Assembly (NCBI GenBank): GCA_963930655.1
Contig: OZ005612.1
Location: 3,601,001-3,665,000 of the forward strand
DNA length: 64,000 nt
From: Myrica gale
Lineage: Eukaryota; Streptophyta; Magnoliopsida; Fagales; Myricaceae
Reading direction: 5' to 3'
Part shown: piece after piece, positions 19,344 to 31,286 of the stretch
Position numbering within the stretch: position 1 is the stretch's first letter
Layout: every line of letters starts with the position of its first letter
The notes under the pieces: generated by a model
The model's database searches: none
Seen by the model: the letters and a program-made list of their open reading frames with translations, nothing else
Told to the model about the DNA's origin: nothing
Program-made: the position numbers and the translations under genes

Positions 19344-19936
19344 TACGGGTGGGTACCGGATTTGTCGGAGTCAGAATTTTACTGGTATCGGTAGTTTCGG
19401 TTCCAACAGCTGCCGGAATTTTGACAATCTCGGTTCCAGAATTCCAACAGTATTTTATGGGCTGATTTTGTGCTTGATTTGTTGGGCTTATTAGTTACAC
19501 AATTTGATTTTTAAAGATGGATGTCGGATCCAAAATGGATGTTGAATGTATCCAAAATGACAAAATTTAGTTAGATGTTGGATCCAATACTTTTTTATTC
19601 ATTTACATATTATAATTCTATAATTGAAGATTGCATTAAATTAATAAATCACATACATACATTAATGAAAGGAAAATGATACAAATTTACGAATAACAAA
19701 TTTACAAATTACAAATAAACATATAAATAAAATCTACAAATATTACAAATTGGATAGTTGAATTGAATGAAATAAAATGTTGGTCATTTAATCAAAACAT
19801 CACTATCATATGATTATTAGTGTTAGTTTCGTATAACCTTTTTATTTATGCCCATAATATTTAATGACCAACTACAAAAGATTGGTCACGAATGACTAAA
19901 CTAATTTAAATTTTAACTAATGCATAACATAACACC

Positions 19937-21216
19937 CAGGGCCGGCTCAATAAAAAAATGAGGCCTAAGGCCATGTTAAAAATTAGGCTTTTTTATATAA
20001 ATTAAAAAATAATTTTTCTAGGTTTTTGAGATGCAAAATTACTAATCAAAATTTTATATTCAAGATTTGTTAATATGTTACTTTCAATTGATAGAATGAC
20101 TAATCCATTTAATCTTTCTTGTGACATCGTCGACCATAAATATGATTTTATTAGTTTAAGTTTTGAAAAACTTCTTTCTCCAGAAGCAACTGTCACTGGT
20201 ATTGTTAAGAGTATCCTATAAGCAATGCATGCATTTGGAAAACAATCTAATTTTTTTTTTATATATAATTTAATGTTTCAATTGGACTATTGATTTGAGG
20301 TTGTAAAACTTCTTTTAATACTTTTAATTCTAAAAATAAATCCAAACCATCTATGTCAGAACATTCAGCATCTAAAAGATTAAAATAATAGAACCTGGCA
20401 CCAAGATATAAATCCTAAGTTTATTAGATATAAACAAAGAACACTAACAAATAAAATAAATGCTATAATAAAAAATAAATATTCAAGTTAAAATACAATA
20501 GTGTAAAGATTAGGATAATAGAACCTGATGCCAAGATTATAAGTGGTTGAATTTGAACTTAGAACAATCTTCAGCTAAAATTAATTAGATTAATTTTCCA
20601 AAGAGAGATAAAACAAGAGAAGAAATAGAGGGAGAGAAAGATTTTGAAAGAAGATTGAGGAGATTGAGTATGAAGTATAAGTTTAGATTTATATAGGAGA
20701 ATTGATATTAATTACTGTTATAAATTTAGCCGCCGATAAATTTTGCAGCAATTTCCGTTTTATACACAAAAACTAATGTCAGACTGCCGTTAGGAGAGGC
20801 CGATTACTTGCTATTGCAATAAGAATGACGCCTTACATATCACTTCAAATGCCTCGTTTTTCTGCGCATATTGTCACTTCAGAGAATCAGAGGCCTCATT
20901 TTTCTGCACAGAGTTAGGCCTTTTTTCACTATTTCACTTTTTCTTACAAATTACGTCTTTTACACTTCTTTTCACGATTTTCACGGAAAAATGCTGCATA
21001 ACAGTTTTCTTTCATTTAATGCTTACACTTCTTCCTTTTGCATGTCAGTACGTTTTGTTTTACATGATTACAAGTTGCTTTCTTTCAATTTGTTGGGTTA
21101 TTTTTTCAGCACATTCTGTTGTTCTTTTTTATTTATTATTCTCTAAGTTATGAGGCCTTGCTCAAGGTGGGGCCTTAGGCAACTGCCTAAGTTGCCTTAC
21201 CCTTGAACCAGCCCTG
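19937..21216 (-). mobile_element. 1.28-kb hAT element (CAGGG termini) nested in the larger one
   Basis: The ends are inverted repeats: CAGGGCCGGCTCAA at left and, inverted from the right, CAGGGCTGGTTCAA. Each is followed inside by GGCCTAAGGC-type subterminal motifs. The flanking octamers ATAACACC and ATTACTTT match at only 4 of 8 positions, so the duplication has decayed or an end has moved. It keeps a fragment of transposase close to its left end on the minus strand, so most of the gene has been deleted. Confidence 0.8.
20002..20196 (-). pseudogene. hAT transposase C-terminal dimerisation fragment
   Basis: A 64-codon open frame contains ASGERSFSKLKLIKSYLWST followed by MSQERLNGLVILSIE. This is the conserved C-terminal dimerisation region of hAT transposases, of the type found in plant zinc-finger MYM-like elements. 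Its distance of about 65 bp from the element's left terminus fits the usual position of the gene's 3' end. The catalytic part is absent, so it is a relic. Confidence 0.88.
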
Positions 21217-22829
21217 ATTACTTTCTAGTTTTTCAAAACAATGAAACATTACCATATCAAAATGATCAACTTTACAAAATAATGAAAGTTAAGAAATATG
21301 TGCACAACAAAGAGTGTTTAGAAAAAAAGAACATTACATAAAAGAACAACAGTTACAATACCATGTCCATCATTAAAAAAATTCAAATCCAAAAAATAAT
21401 TGTTTATGTTTATTGCATACTCATAGTAAATAAAGAACAAAATACAACACACACCCAAAATCCAAATTACTAATTACCAATCAATCTCATTATCTAAGAT
21501 TCTAAGTCTAACAAGTATTAATTTAATATTATGGGCATTTTCCTTGAAAGAAAAAAACAATATACTAACACTTAAAGTCTAAACTATAGAATAATAGAAC
21601 CTATACTCTAATACCCATATTGTAACAATTAAAATGAAAAACAATATCTCCCTCTAATCGTCCACGTCAAGAGTCACACTATCTGTGTTGGAGACCGAGA
21701 TAATAGACATTGGTTGTGTAAGGATATTAGTCATGTCTGGAAACAAAGTGTTTAGAAAAAAATAACATTTTAAAAAAACATGTAACAATTAAAATAAACT
21801 AATCAAAGAAAGAAAACATTACTTTTCTCCATATTATAACTTTCCAAATATTTTGTTCTATCACCAATCTCAATTTCACGTTCAACATCTTCATGAATGT
21901 CCATAGATTGCAATAAATTCTGAGCACATATAAAACTCTCCACTGTTTTTAGAAACAGAGAGATTCGAAAAACATCCAATACACGTCATTTTGTGCTGAA
22001 GACCGACTCAGATGAAACGGTTGTAATGAGAATAACAAGTACATCTCGAACAATCTGAGCAAGTATAAGGAATTTAATTTTTTTTCACATAACATGTTGA
22101 AAAACACTAGTTTCTTTCTATTTTCAGTTTTAATTTTTACACGAATCCACAAAAATCGAAACAATCACCATCAAAACCGATTAAAACAAAATTCCCACAT
22201 ATTTTTTTCCCCAAAACATATAATTGATACAAACGTAACAAACCTACTACTTTCACAATCTCAAAAATCAAATATTAAATTTTTTGTTTCAATTTTTTTT
22301 CTAGCGCTCCACCACTATCACAAAACAATCAATCAAGAAAAAAACAATATACAATTTACATAATTACATTAAAACATATACACATACACAAACTATTCAA
22401 ATTGCATTAAAATATATACTCATATACAATTTCACAACCAAATATCCAATCAAATAATCAATCAAGCCCATTGTTCATCCTCCAATTACAAACATATTCA
22501 CAATTTTAAACAAAATCAAATCCTCCAATCAAGCTCATCCTCCACAGTTTCACAACCTAATCTATACTCTAAAATTCTAAATTAAATAATTAACTAAATA
22601 AGTGAACAAATTTTTACCTCAATGCAGTGCACTGACCACAAACGACACAATAGTCAACACAAATTCACAAATCAGTGAAATCACAATTTGTCAATCTTGT
22701 AACCTGCACTAAAAAAATTAATTACTTAACAAATAATCAAATGAAGAACAACTGATTCTAATGATAATGAAATTGAAAAAAATTTACAAAAACTTAAACA
22801 AAGAGGCAGAAAGGGCAGAGACGTCGTTC

Positions 22830-22893
22830 GAATTCGAGATAGATAGATAGAGATAGAAATAGAAATAGAGAGAGAGAGAGATAGAGAGAGAAA
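22830..22893. repeat. GATA/GA microsatellite
   Basis: Runs of AGAT, AGAAAT and AG dinucleotides within the outer hAT-like element, next to GA-rich sequence that extends to about 23105. Confidence 0.8.
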
Positions 22894-23574
22894 CAGAGTT
22901 TAGAGAGAGGCAGCGACCTTGGCCCTTGGTCTTTGACGGCGTCATGGATGAGGGCTGAGAGTGAGGGAGACAGCCACGGGCGACCAGACCAGATAGATTG
23001 AGAGACTAGAGAGAGAAAGTTTAGGCCTGAGACTTGAGAGAGAATTGCAGAGTGAAGAGAACTGCGGAGTAAGGAGAGAGAGTATAGACTTCGAATGAGA
23101 GGGGAAAGGTTTTGGAAAAAAAACCCTAGGACCAAAACACACAATTTTGGTCATGTCCAAAACTGTACGTTTTGAGTCTTTTTTTAAAAAAAATAAACAA
23201 ATCGGTACCAGAATTCCGCCTTGTTTCGGCGGAATTATCGGTACCCCGTCCGGTTCCAGCTATTTTCTATTTCCTATACCGACTCTGGATCTGGTTCCGA
23301 GCGGTATGCATTAGGCGGTGGGCGAAACAGGTACCGAAACCAGAATTCTAGTACCGGTGGAAGTTTTCCCACCCTTAGGAGGTAGCTACCAGCAGTTTAC
23401 ATTAGAAATTTCGGCTGTTGCAAAATGTTCAAATTAAGTCATAATAACTATCTATAGGAAGAGAGACTGTCGCCATACCCTCTACAAGAATGCAATTGGT
23501 AGTTGAATGAACTTGAATTTTGGAAACTCTTGTGAAATCTCATTTAACAAAACCATTCAAAAAAGACCAGTTAC

Positions 23575-24681
23575 TTGTGCACCTAGCAACACGCCGTCAT
23601 CGTTTTTGCCACTCCGCTCTTCTGGTGGCCCTTGATTCCGTTGTTGCTATTGTTTTTGTTGTTATGTGTTGTTCTTTTGTTGTTTTTGTTTTGGCTCCGC
23701 GGTGGGCTTTTCCGATTCCTGGTGGATCTTTTCTGGCCTTTTTGTCGGGGCTTTATGTACTCAGGTTGTGGTGTTATAATTACTGGCTTGTCTAGATCCT
23801 GGGAGTTTTGACTACTGTTTCCGGTTACCGCTCCTAGGGCTGATCACCGGTACCGGCGGTGAGCAAAATCCCTTACTAGCGGATTTTGCCGGTGGCGGTG
23901 AAACCGTTCAACGCTGGCGGTTTCACCGCTTCACCGTTCTTTTTTTTTAGATGTGTATCGAAACAACGCCGTTTTATGTTAGATATTTAACCCTAACCCT
24001 ACCTCTTTCTCCCTCTCTCGAGTTTGTCTGATGCCACTCGACCTCTCCTTCATTTGCATGGCGCCGACTCCCCCTCTGCACCAGCAAACATCAATTGTCT
24101 TCTCTTCTCCAGTGCCAACCAGCAAGCACCGACTCTCTCTCTCTCTCTCTCCCCCCTTTGTTTTCTTGCGATGTGTTGTGTTTTTAAAAATTGTTGGGTT
24201 TGTTGCGATTCGTTAAATGTGCATTCCAGTTATATTTGTTAAATCTGTAGCAAATGGAGACTTGCGGATGTGGATCTTTCTTGCGATTTGTTGGGTTTTG
24301 GTGGAGATTCTCTTGTGATTTTTTGGATTTGTTGGGTTTGGGATGTGGGTTTGCGATTTGCTCTTGATTAATTTGATTTGGATTTGTTGGGTTTGGGTGT
24401 GGGTGGCGGTAACTGCCACGGGCACAGTCAAAGTGGCACCGTTAAGTGCCGGTTTCCTCCCTTCAAGGTGGAGGGGGCGGTGTCCATTTTTGGACAATCG
24501 CCCATAGCGGTGGCGGTGGCGGTGGAGGGCATAACCGCCACCGCTTATGCACAACCCTAACCGCTCCCACTGCCTAGCATGAAGTATATAATGGTTGTCT
24601 CCTATCCATTTTGGGAGCCCGTTCTTTTTGACTTGGTCTGTATGCTTCGGTTTTATTTATGAAACTTTACTAAGGAAAAAA
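23575..24681 (+). mobile_element. 5'-truncated LINE 3' end split by a hAT insertion
   Basis: Bases 23575-23834 and 24568-24681 together look like the 3' UTR and poly(A) end of a LINE: T/G-rich sequence ending in an A-run at 24676-24687. It is flanked by the 16-bp repeat AAAAAAGACCAGTTAC at 23559-23574 and 24682-24697 (the A-run makes the exact border ambiguous). The middle is interrupted by the hAT element at 23835-24559, so the LINE inserted first. Confidence 0.78.
23835..24559. mobile_element. 725-bp non-autonomous hAT element, perfect 8-bp target duplication
   Basis: The left end reads TAGGGCTG and the right end inverted TAGGGTTG. Both are followed by GGCGGT-rich subterminal repeats. The flanks are ACCGCTCC at 23827-23834 and 24560-24567, a perfect duplication. 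No transposase is encoded. The termini resemble the smaller element at 3816-4176, so both may have used related transposases. Confidence 0.92.
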
Positions 24682-24697
24682 AAAAAAGACCAGTTAC

Positions 24698-25380
24698 CTG
24701 GCTGGTAGGCCTGGCTGTTTATTTAACCAAGATGAGACTTGAGTTCCCCATTGATTGTGAGACGTCTCCCTGGCTTGATCCCTGTTTTGAGGAATCTCTT
24801 TTAGGACGAGAAGAAGAACACGTGAAGTTTCTTGCTATCATCTTGAAACCCCTGTACTGAGCAGAAGTGAAGGTTTCTGATTCAATTCTGTATGCCATTC
24901 CGGTCTTTGAGCTTGTTGAAATGAAGATTGCCCTCCGTATTCATTTGGGTATTATATAGCTGTCCAAGAAAAACATTGGATTTTTTATGTAAATTTTTCT
25001 GAAATCGTATTCCCCCAGTCCTGGCACTCTGCCCGCTTTATGAAACTTGATATGGCAGTTTTCATAATTACTAATGATTATCACTGTAGAAATAGTAGCT
25101 TATATCATTATAATTAGCAGGAGCAAAAAGGCCGGGGGATTGGGATTTGGGAGGGTAAGCCGATTTATGTTTGCCATCACTCTGCTTGTCCATTTCATTT
25201 GCTCAGACCAGATCTCACATGTAAAGAAGCTTCTGGGAAAGTGATGCAGGACAAATGGACGGACCGATCACGATAATGGTGAGGTCTCACCAATAAGAAA
25301 GGAGTCTTACACTCTTATAAGAAATAATAACTCAAATCAATCTGTATTTTATTTATTAATAAATATCCAATTTATAGACT
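24698..25380. other. Intergenic stretch without recognised gene
   Basis: No exon, RNA gene or well-bounded repeat could be supported. Open frames are short and of biased composition. Confidence 0.45.
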
Positions 25381-25690
25381 TACAAATTGGACATAACTAG
25401 TGGCTTCAAATTCAAAATTAAACCTAGACCTAATGATAAATACTGACTTCTAATTCAAAATTAAAGATAGACTTCAACTTGAACAAGACTCTAACTCAAC
25501 AGCATTCCAGTCACCAACAAACTGCTTGCATCAATTTACAAATTGGAGATTATTAGTGACTTCAAATTCAAAATTAAACCTAAACTTAATGAAAACTATT
25601 GACTTCTAATTTCACAAACTAGAGATAAGACTTTAGCTTGAACAAAGAGTCTAAACTCAACAGCATCCCAATAACCAAACGCCTCAGCAA
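25381..25690. repeat. Diverged tandem duplication, period about 156-160 bp
   Basis: The block starting ACAAATTGGA at 25382 recurs at 25538, with the same order of motifs (TGACTTCAAATTCAAAATTAAACCTA, then CTTGAACAA, then ACTCAACAGCAT). Copies differ by several substitutions and small indels. It lies 3' of the SIP-like gene. The minus-strand open frame at 25596-25823 overlaps the second copy, which argues against it being a separate gene. Confidence 0.8.
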
Positions 25691-25926
25691 GCCGATGAGC
25701 TGACTTCCTGCAGGCTGAACATGTGGTGGCTTTTCTTATGTCAAAAAAAGAGTCTGGATCTACACAATAACAATTATCGCGTACATCGAGATCGGCAGTG
25801 TCAAACTGTGAACACTGACTCAAAACAATATTAGAAATCGGAAATTAAGACCGAAAACATTTACATTTCTACGTTTTCCTCTCCTTTGATGCGTCATCTA
25901 TAGCATCTCCCTTTGCAGATGTCTCA

Positions 25927-26556
25927 TCAAACAGTGGTAGGTTGAAGATGATGCCTAGGATGATGAATCTGTTGAAGCTGTAAAGTTTTCAGTTGTACCC
26001 CACCAGATCTCCTCTTCCAAAGACTGTCCATTTCCTCTCCTTCAGGCTTTTGCAGCCGCTTGATCACCGGTAATGGAGGATCCAAATCAATGATGCTAAC
26101 AGAAACAAAGTTCTCATCACTACTGCGATTACTCTTTTGCCCGTAATTTGCACCATTCGCGTTCACTTGTCTCCTGCTTCCACAGCTACCAGTGGTGGCT
26201 GCGGTGGTCACAGTGGCGGCGCTAGTTGTTGTGATGAGGTTTTTGCCGGAGAAGAATCTCTTGAGCTTTGAGTACTTGACAGAGTCGTTGTTGTTGTACT
26301 TGTAATTACTTTTGGTGGTGTAGGTGAGTTTGTGAGAGGTTGGGAAGCCAACTACTCTGTTGTTCCTCTTGACCTGGCCCATGCAACCGATTTTAGGAGA
26401 CAAGGGGTCCTCGGAGCTGGACGCCGACCGGTCTTCCCTGTTCGGAAGCCTCACATCTTTGATATCAGTTCTTGAACAAAACATGGGCAAGAATGTAGTT
26501 CTTGGATATTGGAGATGCAGCCTTTGGTGGTGGACACGATTGTAGTCATTTTCCAT
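25927..26556 (-). CDS. Syringolide-induced protein 14-1-1-like, single exon
   Basis: An uninterrupted 209-codon frame. The segment MFCSRTDIKDVRLPNREDRS followed by SSSEDPLSPKIGCMGQVKRN and, further on, VKYSKLKRFFSGKNL is what I remember of plant proteins annotated as syringolide-induced protein 14-1-1, whose molecular function is unknown. It is rich in serine, asparagine and threonine, with a low-complexity TTSAATVTTAATTGS tract at about residues 109-123; no enzyme motif, signal peptide or membrane segment is seen. The frame's first Met is at 26556. An internal Met at residue 25 begins the conserved block and could be the real start. The sequence just upstream is CT-rich on the coding strand, like a plant 5' UTR. 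Fragments of this 5' region recur near 28101-28228. Family call is from memory and moderate; that it is a real gene is more certain. Confidence 0.75.
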   Translation of the reverse strand: MENDYNRVHHQRLHLQYPRTTFLPMFCSRTDIKDVRLPNREDRSASSSEDPLSPKIGCMGQVKRNNRVVGFPTSHKLTYTTKSNYKYNNNDSVKYSKLKRFFSGKNLITTTSAATVTTAATTGSCGSRRQVNANGANYGQKSNRSSDENFVSVSIIDLDPPLPVIKRLQKPEGEEMDSLWKRRSGGVQLKTLQLQQIHHPRHHLQPTTV

Positions 26557-27580
26557 GGTAATTTCCCAGTACTGCGACCTCTTTTGGTGTTGGTGAGAGA
26601 AAATTATGGTGAGAAAGTTTCTCTCAGTTCCTTCAGCAGATCGAGAGGAAAGGAGATATCAGAGAGGGAGAGAGGGAGGGTCGGGGAGAGTGGCAATGGG
26701 AGGTTGACGAGACGAGGAGGGTATTGAACTTTTCCAAGTTTCTCTGGTGGTCCAAGCGCGGAGAGAAAGTCTTGAGATTTGTCAAATATGAACAATATGA
26801 CGTTTACTAACAACAAGGTTGCCCTTTTATCACTGCCGTTTACTAGTTTTTCTTTTTGAATAATGCTGAAAGGCTTACATTTCAAGAGTTAGAACCGTTC
26901 AAGGCTAAACTTATATAAGTCCTAACTATCATCAAGCTGTAAAAGAAAACTAACATATTCCTAAAACTGATCAGAAAAATTACTATATATTTCGTGTTAT
27001 ACAAAGAGGGCGGGTGACCGATAAGAGTAAACTAGTTCATTTTTGAAGTACAGAAAGCCTAAATAAATAGGACCCAAACACAGTTTTTTTAAGACTAATT
27101 ACTTATACACGTCAAAAGTGGGATATTATTTTGGTGACTTTTGGAGTTGTATGAGAAAAAATTGGAAGAAAAAGCCCTTTGTTTTATTAATTAATTTAAT
27201 TGAATTTGTTGGTGAGCGTGGTTTAGGTAATTAAAGGGAAGAAGAATTGCCCTTCTCTGTTATTAAAAGGTGGGGGGACCTTCTGCAAAAGTGTAGAAGA
27301 TCGATGGATTCATGCCAAGTTCACACGCTACATGTCATTTATCATAGACTGGCCCTCAGTTTGTCTCCGTGGGGCCTTGAATCAATAAAATTGATAAAAT
27401 GGTGAAAGTGTGAAAAATACAGAGAGGAGCATTATTTTCCATACCATGACAAGATATCGATCATTGTCGGGTATTTAAAGATCGATTGAAAAATAAACCG
27501 ACTAATAAAGAAGCTGGAGAGCGGCGGGAAGATCTTGGAACACCTCCGGCCGACCTAAGAGCACCACAAAGGGAGGAAGA
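26557..27580. other. 5' flank of the SIP-like gene
   Basis: 26600-26760 is GA-rich on the plus strand (CT-rich on the coding strand), the probable 5' UTR and proximal promoter of the minus-strand gene. Beyond this is AT-rich DNA with no recognised gene. Confidence 0.55.
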
Positions 27581-27584
27581 ATCC

Positions 27585-27845
27585 TATGTTTTGAATTTAA
27601 AAGTGATGGGGGCAGAGATCTAGTTGAGATAGCTAAAAAATAAAAGATGAATTCTATTTCGTATTTATTGAATTTAAAAGTGATGAAATAGAGATTAATT
27701 ATATGTTTAAATTTAAAAGTTACGGGGTACTAGAGATCTAGCCGAGATAACTAAAAGATAGAAGATGAATCATATTTCGTATTTATTAAATTTAAAAGTA
27801 ATGAGATAGAGATTAATTTTATATTTGAATTTAAAAGTGATGGGA
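27585..27845. repeat. Diverged tandem duplication, period about 120-125 bp
   Basis: GAATTTAAAAGTGATG followed by GAGATCTAG(T/C)(T/C)GAGATA and TTTCGTATTTATT occurs twice in order, and a partial third copy starts near 27828. Copies differ by scattered substitutions. Confidence 0.8.
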
Positions 27846-27889
27846 TTAAGATTTAAGGTAAATGATTTTTCATTGGGATTTTTATGACA

Positions 27890-28345
27890 TTTTTGTATTG
27901 TGAAATTATTGAGATTTCATGAAATGTTGAAACTTGTTTCATGAGTATCATTTACTTGTTGTGTTGAAATGTTGAAACTTGTTTCTCGTATCATTGCTTG
28001 TTGTGTTGAAATTTGTCATAAACAAGTTTCAACATTTCAACACAACAAGCAATAATATGTGTGGCCAGTGGTGGAGCTAGGAATGCAATCAAAAGGGAGG
28101 AACCGAGAGAAACTTTCTCACCATAATTTTCAACATTTCAAATCTCAAGTTTCTCATATCATTACTTGTTGTGTTGAAATTATTGAGATTTCATGAAATG
28201 TGAAACTTGTTCCAAGTTTCTCTGGTGGATTAAGCTTGTTGTGTTGAAATGTTGAAACTTGTTTCATGAGTATCATTTACTTGTGATATGACATCTCTAT
28301 GATATGTATGGCAAGTGGTGGAGCTAGGAATGTAATCAAAAGGGA
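27890..28345. repeat. Scrambled repeat cluster with 30-bp perfect inverted repeat
   Basis: A block starting CTTGTTGTGTTGAAATG recurs at 27955, 27998 (part), 28168 (part) and about 28230. Its exact 30-nt reverse complement is at 28020-28049, so 27955-28049 can fold into a hairpin. GTGGTGGAGCTAGGAATG occurs at about 28073 and 28312. Pieces of the SIP-like gene's 5' flank are mixed in: 28101-28131 matches the reverse complement of 26599-26629 at 30 of 31 positions, and 28210-28228 equals 26732-26750. Confidence 0.82.
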
Positions 28346-31286
28346 GGCAAACTCCTAAGAGAAAATGACCAAAAAAAAAAATTAAGTAATGCAAAAAATG
28401 TCTTAAGAGTTAAAATATAAAAAATTAAGGACTAAAAGTTCTTGTTATTCAAGATACCAATGGAGCACCAGCTAATTTCTATATTCTTAGTAAAACAAAA
28501 CACATAAATGAAACATTTTTAGAATTTTCACAAGCATATTCACAAATGAACACATAAATGAAACATTTTCACAAGCATTTTGGTTGATGAAACACAAGGG
28601 GGCGGGCTGAGTTTTCAGTGGGTCAAGGGGGAGGGCTTGGTAAAAAATAAAAAAATTAGGTGAATTTTTTTTTGGGGAGCCCCTCTTTCTTTTCTTGTGG
28701 AAGCTACCTCAATTAAAAAGGTTACTTCAAGATATATACCTCTTTTTCTTGGACAAGATATATATACCTCACTTAGTTCAAGTTTAGGGATCATATATTT
28801 TTGAATGATGGTTAATCGCTTGATCATGAGCAGGATAAGTTCCTATCTTCTTGAAGTTTTACAAATTTTTTTTTTGTCTTTTGTCCCAAGAAGAATTTGT
28901 TATATTCGGCTTTTGTACATTTGGTTTATACATATCTAAAAGCTAGCACAACAACAAATCTTTGACACTCAAACCGACTCTCCCACAATCCGAATATTAG
29001 TTAATTAAGTTAAGGACTAGCTCACAGGCGTTATGATTCAAACTCATGTCAACGCACTTAATACGATTCGTACCGGAGTGAAAGTCCATCTGTCGAACTA
29101 TTGAACTATAGCTGTCGGGACAAGTTTCTCAAATTTATGTCTATGGTTCGGATTTTTTTTCCCCCTTCTCTGGAGGAATCACAAATTTTCAGAAGCTATC
29201 AACCAAAAACCTGACAGCTTTACTTAAAAGTTTAAATCAAAACCACACCCGATCGAGTCAATGGTCTAATTTTCTTGGCTTTCGATGTTCTATCATTACT
29301 GTCATTGTTTGCTTACAACTTGCAATTGTTGTGGCGCATCTTTAATTATCAGTATTGTCATCAATATCCTCTATCATTCTTTCCTATGTTTTTTATACGC
29401 TCCGAGTCTTTGACCCAACGCAATGATCACCAACGACTGTCGTATCACTATCACTGGCGATCCATGATTTACGTTAAGCATCTTTTAGACATGCAGTATG
29501 ATAATTCACATTCTCTTAGAAGTACCTTATAAAGTTGGCCTACGTCTGGACCTGGTACTTAACACAAGGCGTCGTTAGCGGAAAAGAGCCCTCGATATGG
29601 AAAAAGTAGGAATGTATAGTGGCAAAGCGGGTGCCGAAAGCCAGAAATTAACGAACTGGGGGCACTCGGACATTGCTATTTCAAGAAGCTATGCAGTCGC
29701 GCGCGCGACATCGATCATGCGACCGCACATATCTCCTACCTAGGTATATATGTCTACTTTGCATTATTAAAGGTTCTCCGACCCAAAAGAATTATTAAAA
29801 AGGCTCGTCGTTGATGATAACATTGTCCCAAAGCTGTAGTGGTTGTAAAGCACGAGATATGGCGGGTGATACGCCGCTGGTTAGTCTGCCCAGCTGCAGA
29901 GAGGCCAAACAGGTCAAAATAACATGAGCCAGACAAGAAAATCACACCCCAAGACACTATTGGATATAGATAGCTCAAGTTTTTGTTGTATTTGGAGGCT
30001 GCCCCACTCCGACATTGCACTATACAACGCGTGTGTACTGTGTATGTTTATTTTACTTTCGTGGTTTTGGCCTATAAAAGACCGAGATGAGGCATCAAAT
30101 CTCTAGGGACGAAGTAGCATTATTAAAGGAATAAAAGCCTATGGGGATATTTTAAAAAGAAGGAGACAAGGCTGTGGCGCTATGGACGCCAAAAGAACAA
30201 TAGGGCAATGAGATAGCTCCGAGTTCTTTGGTATTGGACGCAAAGCTTTTGACCCCCCCGGCCGTCTAAATGGTAAAGTACTCATGTTGCAATATGAAAT
30301 GGAATGTCAGAAACTTGTTGCTTATAAATTCTACCCTCCTTTGGGTGCTCCCCAAGAGGTAACAATGTCTCAAATGCCCGAAATCATTGCGCTAAGCTAA
30401 CAGATCTTGCATGCACCCTTGATTTTATGTGTAAAAATAATTAGTATCTTCAAAGTCAAGTCACAATTCTTCGGTGTCTAATTCAATTGAGTTGGACAAA
30501 AATTTCCGTTAAGAACCGAAATTTTTAGTTTCGGTTTCGATTCCAACACATGCCAGAATCAAAAATCATTTTTAACAACTTTCGAAATAAAAAAATAGTA
30601 ATCCAATAAGTACCAAAAAGGAGTTAGAATTGATCATTTCAGTTTCATCCGTTTTGATACTCACCTCTACTTTCTACTCTCTCGAATATACATTGAAAAA
30701 GATTTGGTAGCAATCTTAAACTTCAAAAAAGAACTACAGAGAATCACAGATTTTGGAGCAATAATCCTCTATCTTTCTTTGTCAATGTTACAGAATTTCT
30801 TTGTCAGTGTTACAGAATTACGTGATCTAGGATTCCTGAGATAACCCATTTGTTCAAAATAAATCAGGGTCATTTAAAATTAGAATAATTGTTTGAAGTT
30901 TTGTAGAAATTCTCTTAAATTAAATCAACCTTTCTCAAAGCTGGGCAAGATCATCTATTATTGGTTGAGAGTTGTACTTTAGTTCCGTAAGATTAACACA
31001 TTATGTTGTCCATGAGTTTTGCATATCAATTACCTTGAAGTTGCAATAATGTTTTTAAGGATTTTTGTGGCAGGTAGATCATAAATATATACGAATTAAT
31101 TTCAATTATTTGAAACTCAGACAATACTCGTAGATGTGATGTCATGTGAATAGAACTGACAGCGACTCACTCCCCTGTTTCGTAGATAGTAGGTTTGACT
31201 CTTGACGTCTCCATCAAACGCATTCACATTCCACACGCCGACAGGACCAAGACTTTCTTTCACAAAGGCGGTTCTCTAAGTACAAT
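28346..31286. other. Long intergenic stretch, no gene recognised
   Basis: AT-rich DNA with short, biased open frames on both strands; none resembles a known protein. The beginning (to about 28440) resembles the CAGTGGCGGA-type TIR elements at 55663 and 57655 (shared GAGTTAAAATAT and AAAATTAAGGA motifs). A short GC alternation is present near 29699. I see nothing else. Confidence 0.45.

Larger units (their letters stand above)
19344..23377. mobile_element. 4.0-kb hAT-like element, degenerate, with nested insertion
   Basis: The left end reads TACGGGTGGG then TACCGG; the right end inverted reads TAAGGGTGGG followed by ACCGGTAC. Both ends lead into GGTACCGGAATTC-type subterminal motifs. Flanks are GGAGGGAG (19336-19343) and GGAGGTAG (23378-23385), an 8-bp duplication with one mismatch, as for hAT insertion. 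I recognise no transposase exon in its own sequence (AT-rich, many stops). A second hAT element (19937-21216) sits inside. A GA-rich microsatellite lies at about 22830-22893. Confidence 0.75.

Noticed and set aside
25596..25823. 75-codon minus-strand frame with several cysteines downstream of the SIP-like gene
   Set aside because: It overlaps the second copy of a tandem duplication, matches no family I know and lacks any gene context.
27585..28290. CRISPR-like array suggested by repeated short blocks
   Set aside because: The repeats vary in spacing and orientation, and the sequence is plant nuclear DNA; a shuffled transposon cluster explains it.
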